Assembly (NCBI GenBank): GCA_002390305.1
Contig: DGPE01000060.1
Location: 1 to 5,966, forward strand
Direction: 5' to 3'
DNA: 5,966 nt
Origin: Micrococcales bacterium UBA4448
GTDB lineage: Bacteria > Actinomycetota > Actinomycetes > Actinomycetales > Microbacteriaceae
The position numbers were made by a program, and so were the translations under genes. Every line of letters begins with the position of its first letter. The first letter of the stretch is position 1. Under the pieces are notes generated by a model. It searched no databases. It was not told the DNA's origin and saw nothing but the letters and a program-made list of their open reading frames with translations. This document shows positions 5,891-5,966 of this stretch, one piece after another.

Positions 5891-5965
5891 AAGGTTCAGG
5901 CAGCGATCCAATCGCTGGTGCCAGAACTCTCTCCGCGCGCTGTCAACCCTTAGCTGGCGCACAGC
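5885..5965 (-). CDS. Possible 3' end of a convergent gene (unidentified, partial)
   Basis: On the minus strand the frame entering at 5965 stays open for 26 codons to a TAG at 5887-5885, reading AVRQLRVDSARREFWHQRLD and then RCLNLL. The other minus-strand frames and the plus strand are interrupted quickly or lack a usable start. The composition (charged, Leu/Arg-rich helix ending) is plausible for the C-terminus of a cytoplasmic protein, and it would overlap the end of ccsB by 6 nt, like the tight convergence seen at 184-193. It is too short to assign a family, and the stretch may instead be untranslated sequence carrying a terminator hairpin. Confidence 0.3.
   Translation of the reverse strand, partial: AVRQLRVDSARREFWHQRLDRCLNLL
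5894..5927. terminator. Imperfect hairpin after ccsB, possible terminator
   Basis: CAGCGAT (5901-5907) and ATCGCTG (5911-5917) form a perfect 7-bp stem around CCA. An alternative longer pairing uses AGCGAT/ATCGCT with a GGT bulge, then GGC (5899-5901) with GCC (5920-5922) and GTTC (5894-5897) with GAAC (5924-5927). It begins 4 nt after the ccsB stop, a natural place to end the operon. There is no T-run on either strand, so it is not a canonical intrinsic terminator. It also lies within the possible minus-strand coding end, so the two calls compete. Confidence 0.35.
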
Positions 5966-5966
5966 A

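Noticed and set aside
1..5966. Mobile elements, CRISPR arrays, tRNA or rRNA genes, phage or defence genes
   Set aside because: No terminal repeats, spaced direct repeats, cloverleaf sequence or integrase/transposase motifs were seen. The window is densely packed with core genes in a conserved order, and no gap without a gene exceeds 80 nt.

Overview
The window looks like chromosomal core sequence from a small-genome, moderate-GC actinobacterium, most likely a planktonic freshwater or marine Microbacteriaceae member (Rhodoluna/Aquiluna-like). Three things suggest this: GC content is near one half rather than the 65-72% usual for the class; the gene order histidine phosphatase - thioredoxin-like lipoprotein - CcdA - ResB - CcsA/CcsB is the arrangement seen in Actinobacteria (in Mycobacterium tuberculosis, Rv0525-Rv0529); and the aspartyl-tRNA synthetase is the short archaeal-like form. 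The taxonomic call is inferred from recalled family knowledge, not from a search.

Layout. Positions 1-186 hold the 3' end of a plus-strand membrane-protein gene, probably of the small multidrug export family. It converges with aspS on the minus strand (191-1501), with only 4 nt between the stop codons. A 70-nt divergent intergenic region (1502-1571) separates aspS from a plus-strand five-gene operon. That region carries a perfect 8-bp inverted repeat whose arms each contain a TAAACT hexamer, one facing each way. The operon runs from 1572 to 5890: a histidine phosphatase, a ResA/TlpA-like lipoprotein, CcdA, ResB and the WWD-domain protein CcsB (also called CcsA or ResC). Neighbouring genes overlap by 4, 4 and 23 bp or are separated by 3 nt, so translational coupling is likely. 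The last 76 nt (5891-5966) hold an imperfect hairpin and, on the minus strand, a possible 26-codon 3' end of a convergent gene.

How the genes work together. The last four operon genes form a complete System II (Ccs) cytochrome c maturation set. CcdA passes electrons across the membrane. The ResA-like lipoprotein uses them to reduce the CXXCH thiols of apocytochrome c. ResB and CcsB together move haem across the membrane and attach it. The likely client is the c-type haem subunit of the actinobacterial cytochrome bc1 complex, which is not in this window. The role of the phosphatase is unknown, although its position next to ccs genes is conserved.

I do not see an undescribed multi-gene system here. 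The points most worth a second look are the mirror-image divergent promoter/inverted repeat, the apparently leaderless start of the operon, a histidine inside the WWD haem-presenting motif, and an unusual residue in the anticodon-binding domain of AspRS.
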